From: Chondrus crispus
Lineage: Eukaryota; Rhodophyta; Florideophyceae; Gigartinales; Gigartinaceae
DNA length: 54,082 nucleotides
Direction of reading: 5' to 3'
Assembly: GCF_000350225.1 (NCBI RefSeq)
Contig: NW_005178874.1
Location: 101,594 to 155,675 of the forward strand
Positions 40,215-50,298 of the stretch are shown here, piece by piece (positions within the stretch are counted from its first letter, which is position 1; each line of letters starts with the position of its first letter). The translations under genes and the position numbers were made by a program. Under the pieces are notes generated by a model that had not been told where the DNA came from, searched no databases, and was given only the letters and a program-made list of their open reading frames with translations.

Positions 40215-40839
40215 TGTAGTATAACGACCGGCGAGCGGGCGGGGAGGTTATTAACCGTGCGGCCGTGCACGGTGCACACGTGGGCGGGTGTGCCCACGTG
40301 TAGGGAGCGCGCGCGTTGACCAACCGGCCGTGGCGTGGCGCACGTGTACAGTAGCACACGTGTCGTCCGTGCGGTAGTCTGTAAGCAACACGCGTGTACA
40401 GTAATGCACACGTGTAGTAGCAGCGTCCGTGCGGTAGTAGTAATTATGGCGCTAGCTTTTTAATTGTGTACAGTACCTGGCACGCACTAGGCGGCAGGTA
40501 CTGTAATACTGTACTGGGACAGGTGTCCGAGGCGTCCCTCTGAGGGGTTAAGACCTGACACCCGTCCCTACCGGTAAACGGGGGCAAGCTCGCCCCCGTC
40601 CCTTTTGCGCCTACGTACGTCCGTTTTCGGTTGTCCGCCGCGCGCGCTGGCTTCTAACCGGTTACCGGTCGCTCCCGTTCACGCACCACGGGGCGACTGC
40701 GCGTAACCGGCCAGTGAGGCACTCCCTTTTCGCGAGCTCGTCCGATCGGTTCAATTAGCGCGTCGCGTCCGCGCCGCGTGCTCCCTCGCTAAAGCCTCCG
40801 CCTCTCACCCAACCCAGGGCGGAGAGGAGTTATCCCACA
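40215..40839 (+). repeat. 5' LTR of the non-autonomous element
   Basis: Runs from TGTAGTATAACG to AGTTATCCCACA. U3 is dense in ACACGTG motifs and TACAGTA/TACTGTA heptamers (about 40347-40520). TGGTACTCTTGTGG shortly after the LTR (from about 40842) is a likely primer binding site, different from that of the 12-kb element. Confidence 0.93.
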
Positions 40840-40967
40840 TTTGGTACTCTTGTGGAGGGGATAACTCTCGAGGTTGAGCCGCACGCGTGGTCGCTCGATC
40901 GCGCGCAGAACCGTACGGACGGAAAAGGTTGAGAAATCACCGCGTCGATCGCGAAGCGTATTCGACG

Positions 40968-43055
40968 ATGAACCGACCGGAAGAAGGGGGAGACTCCGCC
41001 TCCGGGCGTCTGAGCACCCGCAGTGGCAGTGGCGCACCGCGCCCCCGGGTGGAAAACCCGGAAGCCCTGCTGCGACCGCCACCGCGACCGGGCCGCACGC
41101 GAGCGTCCGCATCGGATGTTACGCCGGCCGTGTCGGCAGGCACCGAGAATCGCGTCCAATGGATGGTCGACGCGATTCAGCCGCGCATCCAGGCCTGGGT
41201 CGAGGAGTTCCTCGCTACGGAACTCCCCCAGGTAGCGCGCGTATGCCTCGACCGAACGGTGCCCGCGCTCGTGGACGCCCACATACGCAGCGCGATACCA
41301 CCGCTTTTGGACGAACTTCTACCCGCTCAAGTCCAATGCGAGGTGGTGACCGCGCTCACCACTGTGAATGAAGAATCCCCGTCCGGTACGGCTCTAAAGG
41401 GAGCGATCAGCTCCGCCGTGGCCAATCGTCTGGCCACGACCTTCGCCGGAGCAGGAGTCGACGCACGCGAGCAGCGCAACTCAACCGCTCCGGATCCTAC
41501 GCTAACGCACGCTGAACCGATCGGCGCCGCACCCGGGATCGGTACAATGGCCCCTCACCCGGAGGGTAAGACCATTTACCTCCCACCAATTTATGGTGCT
41601 ACAGGAGGGCCCACAGAAAATGGCCCTCCCGTACTCGCCGATACGGCTGGCCCCCGCGGGACAGAAAACCGCCTGGGGCGCTTCGCCACAGAAAAGCGAC
41701 AGCCGTATCGGTCGAGCAGAAGAAGCGCACCCGGCGCTCAAGGCTACACCTCGGAGGGTACAGAAAACCCCTCCGAGGAAGAAGACACAAGACGTCGCCA
41801 CAGGGCGACGCGCAAGAACCGCGACGGACGCTACACGCGATACCGCGATGCCGGAAGGGTCGGTTACCCCTCCGATGATAACCGCGAAGGACGCTATACG
41901 CGATACCGCGATGCCGGAGGAGGTGGATACCCCTCCGATGACGAGGACACCGAGTCGGACGGATCGCGCAGAAGCGACGGCAGAGGCCCCAATGCGCGCG
42001 ACCGACGTCGGTTCCGGCGAGAAGACTCCGATCCGGAGGGCTACAGTAGCCCCGGCGGAGAAGAAGACCGCCATCGCAGGGGCAGAGACCGCCGGTCTGC
42101 CCCGAGGCGGGATCCGAAACGGTTGCCGGTGATCAGACCGCTGAACGACCTGTTCACCAAGGCCGTCGCCTACCGCACGTATAGGCTGGAAAATCGCAGC
42201 GCGCGCTACGACGCGAGTACCGCGCGGCGAGTTAACCGTTATCGGAAGAAGTTGGACGTCCAGCTGAAAACCCACACGTTCGGTGGTCAAGATCCAATCG
42301 CGGTGCTAGGATTTCTCGCGACGCATCCGGGCGTGGACTACCAAGCGGTGGCATGCTACGCGCAAGCGATAGGCGAGACGCACCGCTCTGCTCGAAGACA
42401 GGCGACCTCACTCGCGTCGCCTCAAGCACCGTCCGATTCGGTGAGAAGATTCACGCGCAACGCGCGGACAAGGCCCGTGCTGTCGGTCGAGTCCCTATCT
42501 GAACTCCCGACAGCGCGCGGAACCGAAACGGAGGAGATACTGGCGGTGACGTACCAGTCGGCGACGCCGAGCTCGCTTAGCTCGCCGCCGGCTAGCTACC
42601 ATCCATCACCTGCCTCGTCCCCGGCGGGCGCACCGATGGTGCCCGCCCAACACGGTGACGCGCGCGCACATCCGTACGGAAGGCCAGTACAGAACCAGCG
42701 GGTCCGGTTCTTCAACCAAGGATTACCTGGACCCCCGCCGTGTCGGTTCTGTCTGGACCTGACCCACCGACAGGAGCAATGTCCTGTGGTGGCGGATAGC
42801 GCGCTGCGTTCGAAGCTTTTGCAGGCCCGCGAGGCCAATTATCAAAAGCTTCGGATCCGTCATGGTCTCCGCCCGGGTTCGCCGTTCGAGCGTCAACCGC
42901 CGACCGCGTGGCGAAATTCGCGTGCGCAGGCTCCCACGGGCATCAACGTGGTCGAGCCGCGCGAGACCGTCCAATCGGAAGAACCCACACTACTGCTGAC
43001 GGACGAGGGGCCCGAGGACCTTGGGTTGACGGGGGAAGCCGGGGAGGACGCGTAG
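40968..43055 (+). CDS. gag: Gag polyprotein of the non-autonomous element
   Basis: A 695-residue frame from ATG 40968. It has a Pro/Arg-rich N-terminus, a helical part (about 55-165), and highly charged Arg/Asp/Gly repeats such as YTRYRDAG with YPSDD (about 285-335). A capsid-like core (VAYRTYRLENRSARYD onward, about 400-470) precedes a canonical CX2CX4HX4C zinc knuckle (CRFCLDLTHRQEQC) near residue 590. The first 33 bp of the CDS, plus leader, are duplicated at 47076-47155. The frame is complete, fitting a role in packaging its own RNA. Confidence 0.88.
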   Translation: MNRPEEGGDSASGRLSTRSGSGAPRPRVENPEALLRPPPRPGRTRASASDVTPAVSAGTENRVQWMVDAIQPRIQAWVEEFLATELPQVARVCLDRTVPALVDAHIRSAIPPLLDELLPAQVQCEVVTALTTVNEESPSGTALKGAISSAVANRLATTFAGAGVDAREQRNSTAPDPTLTHAEPIGAAPGIGTMAPHPEGKTIYLPPIYGATGGPTENGPPVLADTAGPRGTENRLGRFATEKRQPYRSSRRSAPGAQGYTSEGTENPSEEEDTRRRHRATRKNRDGRYTRYRDAGRVGYPSDDNREGRYTRYRDAGGGGYPSDDEDTESDGSRRSDGRGPNARDRRRFRREDSDPEGYSSPGGEEDRHRRGRDRRSAPRRDPKRLPVIRPLNDLFTKAVAYRTYRLENRSARYDASTARRVNRYRKKLDVQLKTHTFGGQDPIAVLGFLATHPGVDYQAVACYAQAIGETHRSARRQATSLASPQAPSDSVRRFTRNARTRPVLSVESLSELPTARGTETEEILAVTYQSATPSSLSSPPASYHPSPASSPAGAPMVPAQHGDARAHPYGRPVQNQRVRFFNQGLPGPPPCRFCLDLTHRQEQCPVVADSALRSKLLQAREANYQKLRIRHGLRPGSPFERQPPTAWRNSRAQAPTGINVVEPRETVQSEEPTLLLTDEGPEDLGLTGEAGEDA

Positions 43056-44425
43056 AGGCGTCGACGATCCTCCCCGTGCCAAGCCTCAATAAACAAGGCA
43101 CCTCGTCGACCGCTTCGGTACGCGCGCAATCGCAGAGCCGAACGGACGAAGCGGCAATTTGCTTCCTCAAGAAGCAAAATTATAAGGTCACCGCAACGGT
43201 CGGACAACGACGCGTGATGATGCGCGCCATCACGCCGGTTCTAGATTCGGGCGCCGGCCCTAATCTAATCCACCCACGCTGTGTGGCAGAACCGTGGCGC
43301 GCTGCCATCCAGTCCGCGCGGAGCCCGCCGCTCATCGACGCTTCGAGTAGGTCGATGAAGGCCCTCGGCGAGCTCAAACTGTACGTCCGGATTGGTGAGT
43401 TCGTCGCGCGCGTACCGTTCTTGGTCGTCACCAACCTTGCGGTGGACGGTATCATCGGAACCACGTTCCTGGATCGCCACGTGAAGGCGATCCTGCCACC
43501 GCAGAGGAAGGTGCTGTTCCATCATGCGCCGTCCGTAGCGCTGACGGGAGTCACACCAGCGAGGCACGACCGCAACACGGCTTCGAGGGGACCGTCACAG
43601 CAGCTCCCGCAGGAGGAAAATTCGGCCGACCGGAAGCGCGCGCAGTTCCCGACGAACGTACCGTCACGGAAAATTCGCGTGGTCAAGGTGGTCACGATAC
43701 CCCCGATGACTCAAGCGATGGTACGCGTCGCAACACCGGTTAGGGGGCTTTGCTTCCTGCAAAACCACCCCAAAACGGCGCATAAGAATTTATGCCTGAT
43801 GGCCCAGGGGGTCATGGACCTCTTCCGGGGCGAGCCGTTTACGGTGCTCGTTAGCAACTTCGGAAACCGCGCGGTCCACGTCCCCAAGCATACCGTTGTC
43901 GGTCTCGCGTTGTCATCCCCCACACACATCCTGACACTTGGCGTAGCGGCCCCCGGAGAGGCCGACGCTAAGGAAGGGGGAGGGAACAAAAGTAATTCCT
44001 CGACCGCTACGGAGGAACAAGCGCGACGCGGACAACCAGTTACGGACGATGGCAGAAGAAAATCCTGCACCGCTACGGAAGGATACGCGCGTCGCAAAGA
44101 ATCCGCTACCGGAGGAGGCGCGCGACGCGAAGAACCGGTAACGGACGACGCCCACAGTGGCAATCCCGCTAACGCGGATGAGCGGACCGATACGGGCGCG
44201 GAGAAGACCCGCTCGTGGGAAGAAGACGTCCATATTTGTGCAGAAGACAGCACCGTCCGGTTTAATTCTCCTCGGTACTGTACTGCAGGACGCGGGGACC
44301 CATCGAGAGGACCCACGGACCCCGGTGAAGTACAAGCGCGCTACGCTGCGCAAGCTTCGCGACGCGCTGGACCGTGCTCGGACGAAATTAACCGCATCGC
44401 AAAAGCGGTACAAGGACGATTTTGA
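43056..44425 (+). CDS. Protease-containing remnant of pol
   Basis: This is in the -1 frame relative to gag and open across the overlap from 42908. It has TPVLDSGAGPNLIHP (active site DSG) and later VDGIIGTTFLDRHVKA, the ILG-type second half of a retropepsin. A long spacer follows, with repeated RR.E..T.DD-like text (about 43990-44160). The frame then ends at 44425 out of phase with the chromodomain frame instead of entering reverse transcriptase. Unlike the 12-kb element, I find no canonical slippery heptamer in the overlap, so how protease is expressed is unclear. Confidence 0.75.
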
Positions 44426-44930
44426 CAAGAAGGTCCGCTTCCGTCCGGTCGTTGTGGCGGGCGATTTTGTCTACGTTGATCGCCCGCCCCGCCTGTTGAC
44501 AAGCGTCGAGCGACGCACGCGTGCGCAAGGTACGACCGGAACGGACGAGCTCTCTGTCAAACTACTGCAGAAGACAGAGGGTCCGTTTCGCGTGCACTCT
44601 ACTACGGACACCACGGTCCTCATCGAGCAGGACGGCGTGGAAAATCGCGTGAGCATCGACCGCGTTACGAAGATGCCGCGCGGGCCGGGGGATACCGTCA
44701 CCCCGGCCACATCGACCGAATCGGACGCACAAGCCGCAACGACAAGAGCGGAGTACGTCGTTGACCGCATTGTCGGACACCGTACTACGCCGGGCGGGAT
44801 CCACTACAAGGTCCGGTGGTATGGATATACCGCTTCGGACGACACCTACGAGCCCGCCGATGGGCTTCCGCAGCAGTTTATCGACCGGTATTGGCGTTCG
44901 CGCCAACAAGGATCAAGCGTGCATGCGTAG
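44157..44930 (+). CDS. Integrase C-terminal (GPF/Y) segment and chromodomain remnant
   Basis: From about 44325 the frame matches the end of a chromovirus integrase: RYKDDFDKKVR, then TEGPFRVHSTTDT (GPF/Y module), then a chromodomain with VVDRIVGH and KVRWYGYTASDDTYEPADG, ending YWRSR. The part before about 44320 in this frame is not homologous. The junction with the protease-side sequence lies between about 44240 and 44320, near a TACTGTA. Without the catalytic core this cannot integrate DNA, but it could still bind chromatin or partner integrase. Confidence 0.75.
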   Translation: MAIPLTRMSGPIRARRRPARGKKTSIFVQKTAPSGLILLGTVLQDAGTHREDPRTPVKYKRATLRKLRDALDRARTKLTASQKRYKDDFDKKVRFRPVVVAGDFVYVDRPPRLLTSVERRTRAQGTTGTDELSVKLLQKTEGPFRVHSTTDTTVLIEQDGVENRVSIDRVTKMPRGPGDTVTPATSTESDAQAATTRAEYVVDRIVGHRTTPGGIHYKVRWYGYTASDDTYEPADGLPQQFIDRYWRSRQQGSSVHA

Positions 44931-46371
44931 CGCAAGTTTCGGCCGCTCTCGGTGGCACCGCTCGGACGCTCGCTCGCGCAAAAGCCTCTGGGGAAAACAA
45001 GCCGCGCACGTGCTATGCAGCCCCGGCAGCCAGCCGCGTGTGACTGCGCACCGCGAGGCAGTCCGTACCGGATGGATCCCGCGCAAATGGACGCAGATTC
45101 TTCCAAAATTGGCCAACCCTCCGGGAGGGTGGTCCACAATGGGAATTTCCCCGAAGCGCCCACGCGGATAGCTAGCAGCCACGCCTGACCGCACTGTTCG
45201 GATGATCGCGCTCGCACGCGCCTATGAAAATGGAGAGCTATCCCGGGAAACGGTTCTTTGGATTGAGAGGTATCGCGTTCGCCGGCTTTTTAATTTAGGC
45301 GCGATTTGGGCTACGTTTTTCCCTCCTACGCTGCGGGAAAAAATCGTAGTCCATTTCTGACAACGGCATCGCACTCCTGGGAGCATTTCGCGTCTGGGAG
45401 TGTCAACTCGAAAAAACCGCATTCGGATGAATTTGGAAACCAAATTGGTTTCCTCCCGTTTCTTTTTGTTTCCTCTCGTTTCTTTCAGTTTCTAATTCGG
45501 GCTCGTGAAAAGAGGGCGCTCCGTACGGTTTGTGGATCGGTGTTGGCCCAATAGAGGTCGCTACCACAAGGGACACGCGCGAAACTACCGTTTGGTGACA
45601 TGCTTGGGCGGGCGCTCCGCTCGCGCTGCTCTTAGGATGGAAAAGAAGGGTGGATTTACGAAAATTGGCCAGCCCTCCGGGCTAGGAGTGCGAGAAGGGG
45701 GATCATAACCCCAAAACGACCGTACGGAACTCGTGCCTTCGTTGCACTGCGACGCTTGGGTGCGGGGAGGCGGTGAAGAACAGCACGAGCGGCAGCGGCG
45801 GCCCTCGCCTGGCCTGCGGAGGGCAGGGGCGAGGACGATATCGTGCGCACTGTACGCCGCGGCGAGCGAGCCGCCTCGGACGAATTGACCCGCGCGAACG
45901 CGGTCTCGGCCAACGCGGTGGCCGGTTGTGCCTCGCTGCGCAGGCCTCGCCGCGGCTGTACCGCAGGGGCCGATCGGTTCAACGCCGGGGCCCGACCACG
46001 GCTCAACGGCGGACCGTATGGACGCGCTGTCAGGACTTCGTCATGGCCGTCCGTTCTCGGTCCGCGGAAGCGGTACTGTACGGAAACGTCGTCGCGGGTG
46101 GAGGAGTTGGAAATTTCGGGGGCGCGTTAGGAGTGAGTTGGAAAGATCGGCGTCGCTCGCGCGTGAGACATTTGCGGACGCACTTACCTAATCGGACGAG
46201 ACCGCTTGCCTCTGCAACGCGAGCTCCGCGACGAGGCAAAAAAAAGTCGTCCGTGCGCAAGCGCTCCGGTCTTCGCATCGTGCGCGCAGGGAAGGAGAGA
46301 GACCGGGGAGGAACCGCGTGGTCGAATGGGAGGTCGCTACGGGGGCGTAGCGAAAGCTAAGGAAGGGGGTC
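44931..46371 (+). other. 3' non-coding region and polypurine tract of the non-autonomous element
   Basis: Open frames on both strands are low-complexity (Arg/Ala/Ser-rich) and I support none. A purine run AAGGAAGGGGG (about 46358-46368) directly before the 3' LTR is the likely polypurine tract. AT-richer text occurs at about 45280-45500. Confidence 0.6.
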
Positions 46372-46996
46372 TGTAGTATAACGACCGGCGAGCGGGCGGG
46401 GAGGTTATTAACCGTGCGGCCGTGCACGGTGCACACGTGGGCGGGTGTGCCCACGTGTAGGGAGCGCGCGCGTTGACCAACCGGCCGTGGCGTGGCGCAC
46501 GTGTACAGTAGAACACGTGTCGTCCGTGCGGTAGTCTGTAAGCAACACGCGTGTACAGTAATGCACACGTGTAGTAGCAGCGTCCGTGCGGTAGTAGTAA
46601 TTATGGCGCTAGCTTTTTAATTGTGTACAGTACCTGGCACGCACTAGGCGGCAGGTACTGTAATACTGTACTGGGACAGGTGTCCGAGGCGTCCCTCTGA
46701 GGGGTTAAGACCTGACACCCGTCCCTACCGGTAAACGGGGGCAAGCTCGCCCCCGTCCCTTTTGCGCCTACGTACGTCCGTTTTCGGTTGTCCGCCGCGC
46801 GCGCTGGCTTCTAACCGGTTACCGGTCGCTCCCGTTCACGCACCACGGGGCGACTGCGCGTAACCGGCCAGTGAGGCACTCCCTTTTCGCGAGCTCGTCC
46901 GATCGGTTCAATTAGCGCGTCGCGTCCGCGCCGCGTGCTCCCTCGCTAAAGCCTCCGCCTCTCACCCAACCCAGGGCGGAGAGGAGTTATCCCACA
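46372..46996 (+). repeat. 3' LTR of the non-autonomous element
   Basis: 625 bp, identical to the 5' LTR except for one base by eye. Confidence 0.93.
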
Positions 46997-47001
46997 CGCG
47001 C

Positions 47002-47597
47002 AGCGCGAATAGATCCGATACGGTCGAACTCGCGAAAAGGGAGAGGTTCAATGGTCGGTTACGCCCAGTCGCCCCGGAAAAGGTTGAGAAATCACCGCGT
47101 CGATCGCGAAGCGTATTCGACGATGAACCGACCGGAAGAAGGGGGAGACTCCGCCGAAAGGGACGGGGGCGAGCTTGCCCCAGTTTACTGGTGGGGACGG
47201 GTGCCAGGTCTTAACCCCTCAGAGGGACGCCTCGGACACCTGTCCCAGTACCGTAGTACAGTACCTGCCGCCTAGTGCGTGCCGGGTACTGCACACAAGT
47301 AAAAAGCTAGCGCCATAATTACTACTACCGAACGGACGCTGCTACTACACGTATGCCCGACTGTACACGCTTGATGCTTACAGACCACGGCACGGACGAC
47401 ACGTGTGCTAACGCGCACACGTAATACGCGTAGACCACCGCACGGACGACACGCGTGCTACTTCACACGTGCGCCACGCCACGACCAGTGGGCACACACG
47501 CGCGCTCCGTACACGTGGGCACACCAGCCCACGTGTGCACCGGGCACGGCCGCACGGTTAATAACCTCCCCGCGGCTGCGTCCGTCGTTATACTACA
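47002..47597 (-). repeat. Older inverted LTR, right fragment
   Basis: Continues the reverse-complement LTR match from 40214. The match breaks at about 47075 and resumes at 47156 where an internal segment is replaced by a foreign patch. It ends TTATACTACA, the complement of the LTR start, next to the AGGTG duplication. Confidence 0.85.
47076..47155 (+). repeat. 80-bp patch of element leader/gag start inside the older LTR
   Basis: Identical by eye to 40921-41000 of the young element, in the forward orientation, while the surrounding LTR is inverted and diverged. It contains the gag start codon and replaces a similar length of LTR. Confidence 0.88.
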
Positions 47598-47602
47598 AGG
47601 TG

Positions 47603-48510
47603 GTGGTGGTGTTGAGTAAGTGGTTTGTTGAATGGGCTGCTCGCGTGCGTGGGATGGAAATTGTGGTACAACTGTAGGGACGCTAAACCGTAAACGGAAA
47701 AGGACAGGCTGTACCTAAAAATGAGGGAGCCTGGGGGACCGCTACACTGGAGCGTCAGGTAGAATAATCCGGGACGGTAGGAAGCACGGAAGAGGGAGGT
47801 ACACTACGCAGGACACGCGCAGTCGTACTGGGGTGTAGAGCAGTACGACCGGTGGTGGGCTGGAAACCTGCAGGTCTTACTTAACCGTACGGAGAAAGGA
47901 GTAGGGTAGGAAGTATGGGGAGGCGTGCTTGCCTCGGTTTACCTCCAGCCCGGTGCCCCCTATCTTATACCCCCTAGTAGGGCGGTGGCACCGGACGGAC
48001 TACAGTAGCTGTACATACTGTAGCCAGCTTACTGTAGCTTACGGTAACTAAAAATGACTACTGTCCTAACCCACCGATCGGTCGCGCACCACGTGTACAC
48101 CTGCACTAGCTGGTGCCACTAACTACACGTGAACTCCCACGTGGCCATATCTACACGTACTGGCCACGTATGCACCGTATCGGTTAACATCTTACTACTG
48201 TACTCGGCGGGGCCCCTGGCGTTCGCCTAGTACAGTAGCGCCACTTGGCAATTGTACCACAGAAATGTTTTAAATGGAGGTGTGAGGGCGGGGCATATTT
48301 AGATGGAAGGTTTGGGGTAAGTGTGGTTGAAGCAGTATGGATTGCGGCCTGTAGAAGGGAATTTGGGGGCGGGGGATGGCCTTCTCCCGAGCACATCTTC
48401 CACAGATGTGGTTTCAAAGCACGACGTAACTTTTAACTCAGAGTTAAAATTTACGTAGTGTTTTGAATACCAAAAACCAACAAAAGTGGCAAGGAAACAG
48501 ACTCTGTTGA
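47603..48510. other. Intergenic, no gene recognised; rich in CACGTG and TACTGTA
   Basis: 48000-48240 holds five TACTGTA/TACAGTA heptamers and several CACGTG motifs, resembling the U3 parts of the LTRs nearby. It may be another decayed LTR, but I could not fix ends. Confidence 0.35.
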
Positions 48511-48565
48511 AACAAACAAAGGTGGCAAGGCAACAGACTCAGTTGCCTTGCCACCTTTGTTTGTT
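48511..48565. repeat. Inverted repeat, 24-bp perfect arms, 7-nt loop
   Basis: Arms 48511-48534 and 48542-48565 are exact complements around AGACTCA. An imperfect direct copy of the left arm precedes it (about 48478-48509). Confidence 0.9.
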
Positions 48566-50298
48566 TTTGGTAAGCCTTGCTTCAGTTACTTTGCTTGACC
48601 TCCGATATTTGTCCGCTTCAAACCAATAGACTTGGCAACTGTCTCCTCGCCCGAGTAAAATTATCCTGCTAGCTGGAAACATATCTGCGACTCGGAAACA
48701 CCAAACATGTGCCAAATGAGTTAAATACCAAATTCCGCTGGTACTTTGTACTGTCCCCCTGTAAACGCCACATGTTTGAACGCGAAGCTGCTGTACACCC
48801 CTCATTTCAAATTCAATATCTCTACGGACAAAAGCACACAGTCACTGCCATCATCGTAGACTAATTCAACACATTGCCTTCATGAGGGTGCAAGACGAGC
48901 TAGAACTCCTCCTCGTTTGCATCTCCACCCTTGCAAAGCCTCCCCGCCTGTACCGGAGCGACCTGCATGAGGACACTGTGGATCGTCTCCGTCCCAATTT
49001 TCTGCATGAATTGTTCCCTGAGACAGTCTCGAGTCCCACGGCAGGCCTCTACCACCCTTGGGCACATCAATGACTTTGATTCTCAACAGCTCTGGGGCCA
49101 TGCTCGACCATGGACAGTGCACCACCTCCCTTCGTTTAGTCTCCAGTTCCGCTCCCAAGTTTCTGTATGGAAGAATATTGTTAAAAATGCATGAACTCCC
49201 AACCCCTTTCCCTGGTATATCGCATCCTCGTCGTTGGACACATGGTGGACTGCGGTCTTGTGGCAGTGGGTGGAAAACGTGTGGGGCATGGCAGGACTGT
49301 TTGGGGACTGTGGCAGCCTGCCCACTGGACACATGTCAGTTGTTGTCCAAAAAAACGGTCCACAAACGGTCCTCATACAGTCACATTGCAGTCCAACCGC
49401 GTTGTCGCACGGTCCAGGTCTGGTCGAAAAACGATATTTTAGACCTGTAACGACTGGTGGTGGGGCAGTGCACAGGTAACATACACCAGTGGTTGACATT
49501 ACACAGAAATTGACAGTGAAATCATCAGATGCGTGCCGAAATGTTTCAACACGTGGCGTTGCTTTACACGTTTACGCTACCCCGCACTGTAATGGAGATT
49601 AATCGAATTGGTTTTACATCGTGATGATCTGATCTTCGTACATCGCTCTTTGATATAATGGGCGTCACTCATTTATCAGTACACGATGCCCATGCGCTTA
49701 TCGTAACGCGTCATGCCTCATTCCGCGCAACCGCCAGCCCTGCAAGTCGTCGATCAACGCCATCGAAACATGTCTTCCCCAATTCCAGAAGATGCTGCAT
49801 ATCACGTTGCGGATCCAGGAAGAACGCCGCTTTGCGTCGGGTTTCCGGGTGCTGGTGATGGAACATTCTGATGCCATGCGTATTAATTGCGACATCCTCC
49901 ACCGTCACGTTGCCAAACAATCGCGATCCTTGCTCCCTAGAATACGTTTGTCCCATGGAGCTCTTCCGCAAACTCTGTCCCCAATCCGCGATGAAAAGTA
50001 ATGAAGACATATTTCCAGATGCGAATGTGAAATCATATTCAATGAATAAAAACACTTTTCCATAGTATACATTCCATATTGCACCGCCACTGTCGAACTG
50101 AGCGGCGATCTATAAGTCTTTCCTGCGCTTGTTTCTACGATTCAATAACGAGGACCCAACTGTAACCCCGGTTTGCCCACTCTTGATCCTGAGGGATCCA
50201 TGCCCATAAAAAAATTCTGACTGTACGCATGCTTCAGCTTCCTCCTGTCACATACCCTGACGAACTCTCAAAATGTATTCCACCGACAATTCTCGCAA
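48566..50298. other. Stretch without a recognisable gene
   Basis: Minus-strand frames at 48880-49332, 49083-49499 and 49711-50055 overlap each other or lack motifs. The last (114 codons) looks the most protein-like, but I cannot name it or find neighbouring exons. Confidence 0.35.

Larger units (their letters stand above)
40215..46996 (+). mobile_element. Young non-autonomous chromovirus derivative, 6.78 kb
   Basis: Both 625-bp LTRs differ, by eye, at a single base (near 40351 versus 46508). CGCGC flanks the element at 40210-40214 and 46997-47001, a perfect target duplication. Inside are an intact gag, a protease segment, and then directly the end of integrase and a chromodomain. RT, RNase H and the integrase catalytic core are missing. 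Recent movement without its own polymerase means it was mobilised in trans, presumably by a relative. Confidence 0.9.

Noticed and set aside
42908..43055. Possible slippery heptamer in the gag/pol overlap of the second element
   Set aside because: The G-rich candidates near 43031 and 43007 do not fit X XXY YYZ in gag phase, so I do not claim a frameshift site there.
49711..50055. Minus-strand frame of 114 codons
   Set aside because: Some protein-like composition but no recognised domain and no flanking exons. Left unannotated.
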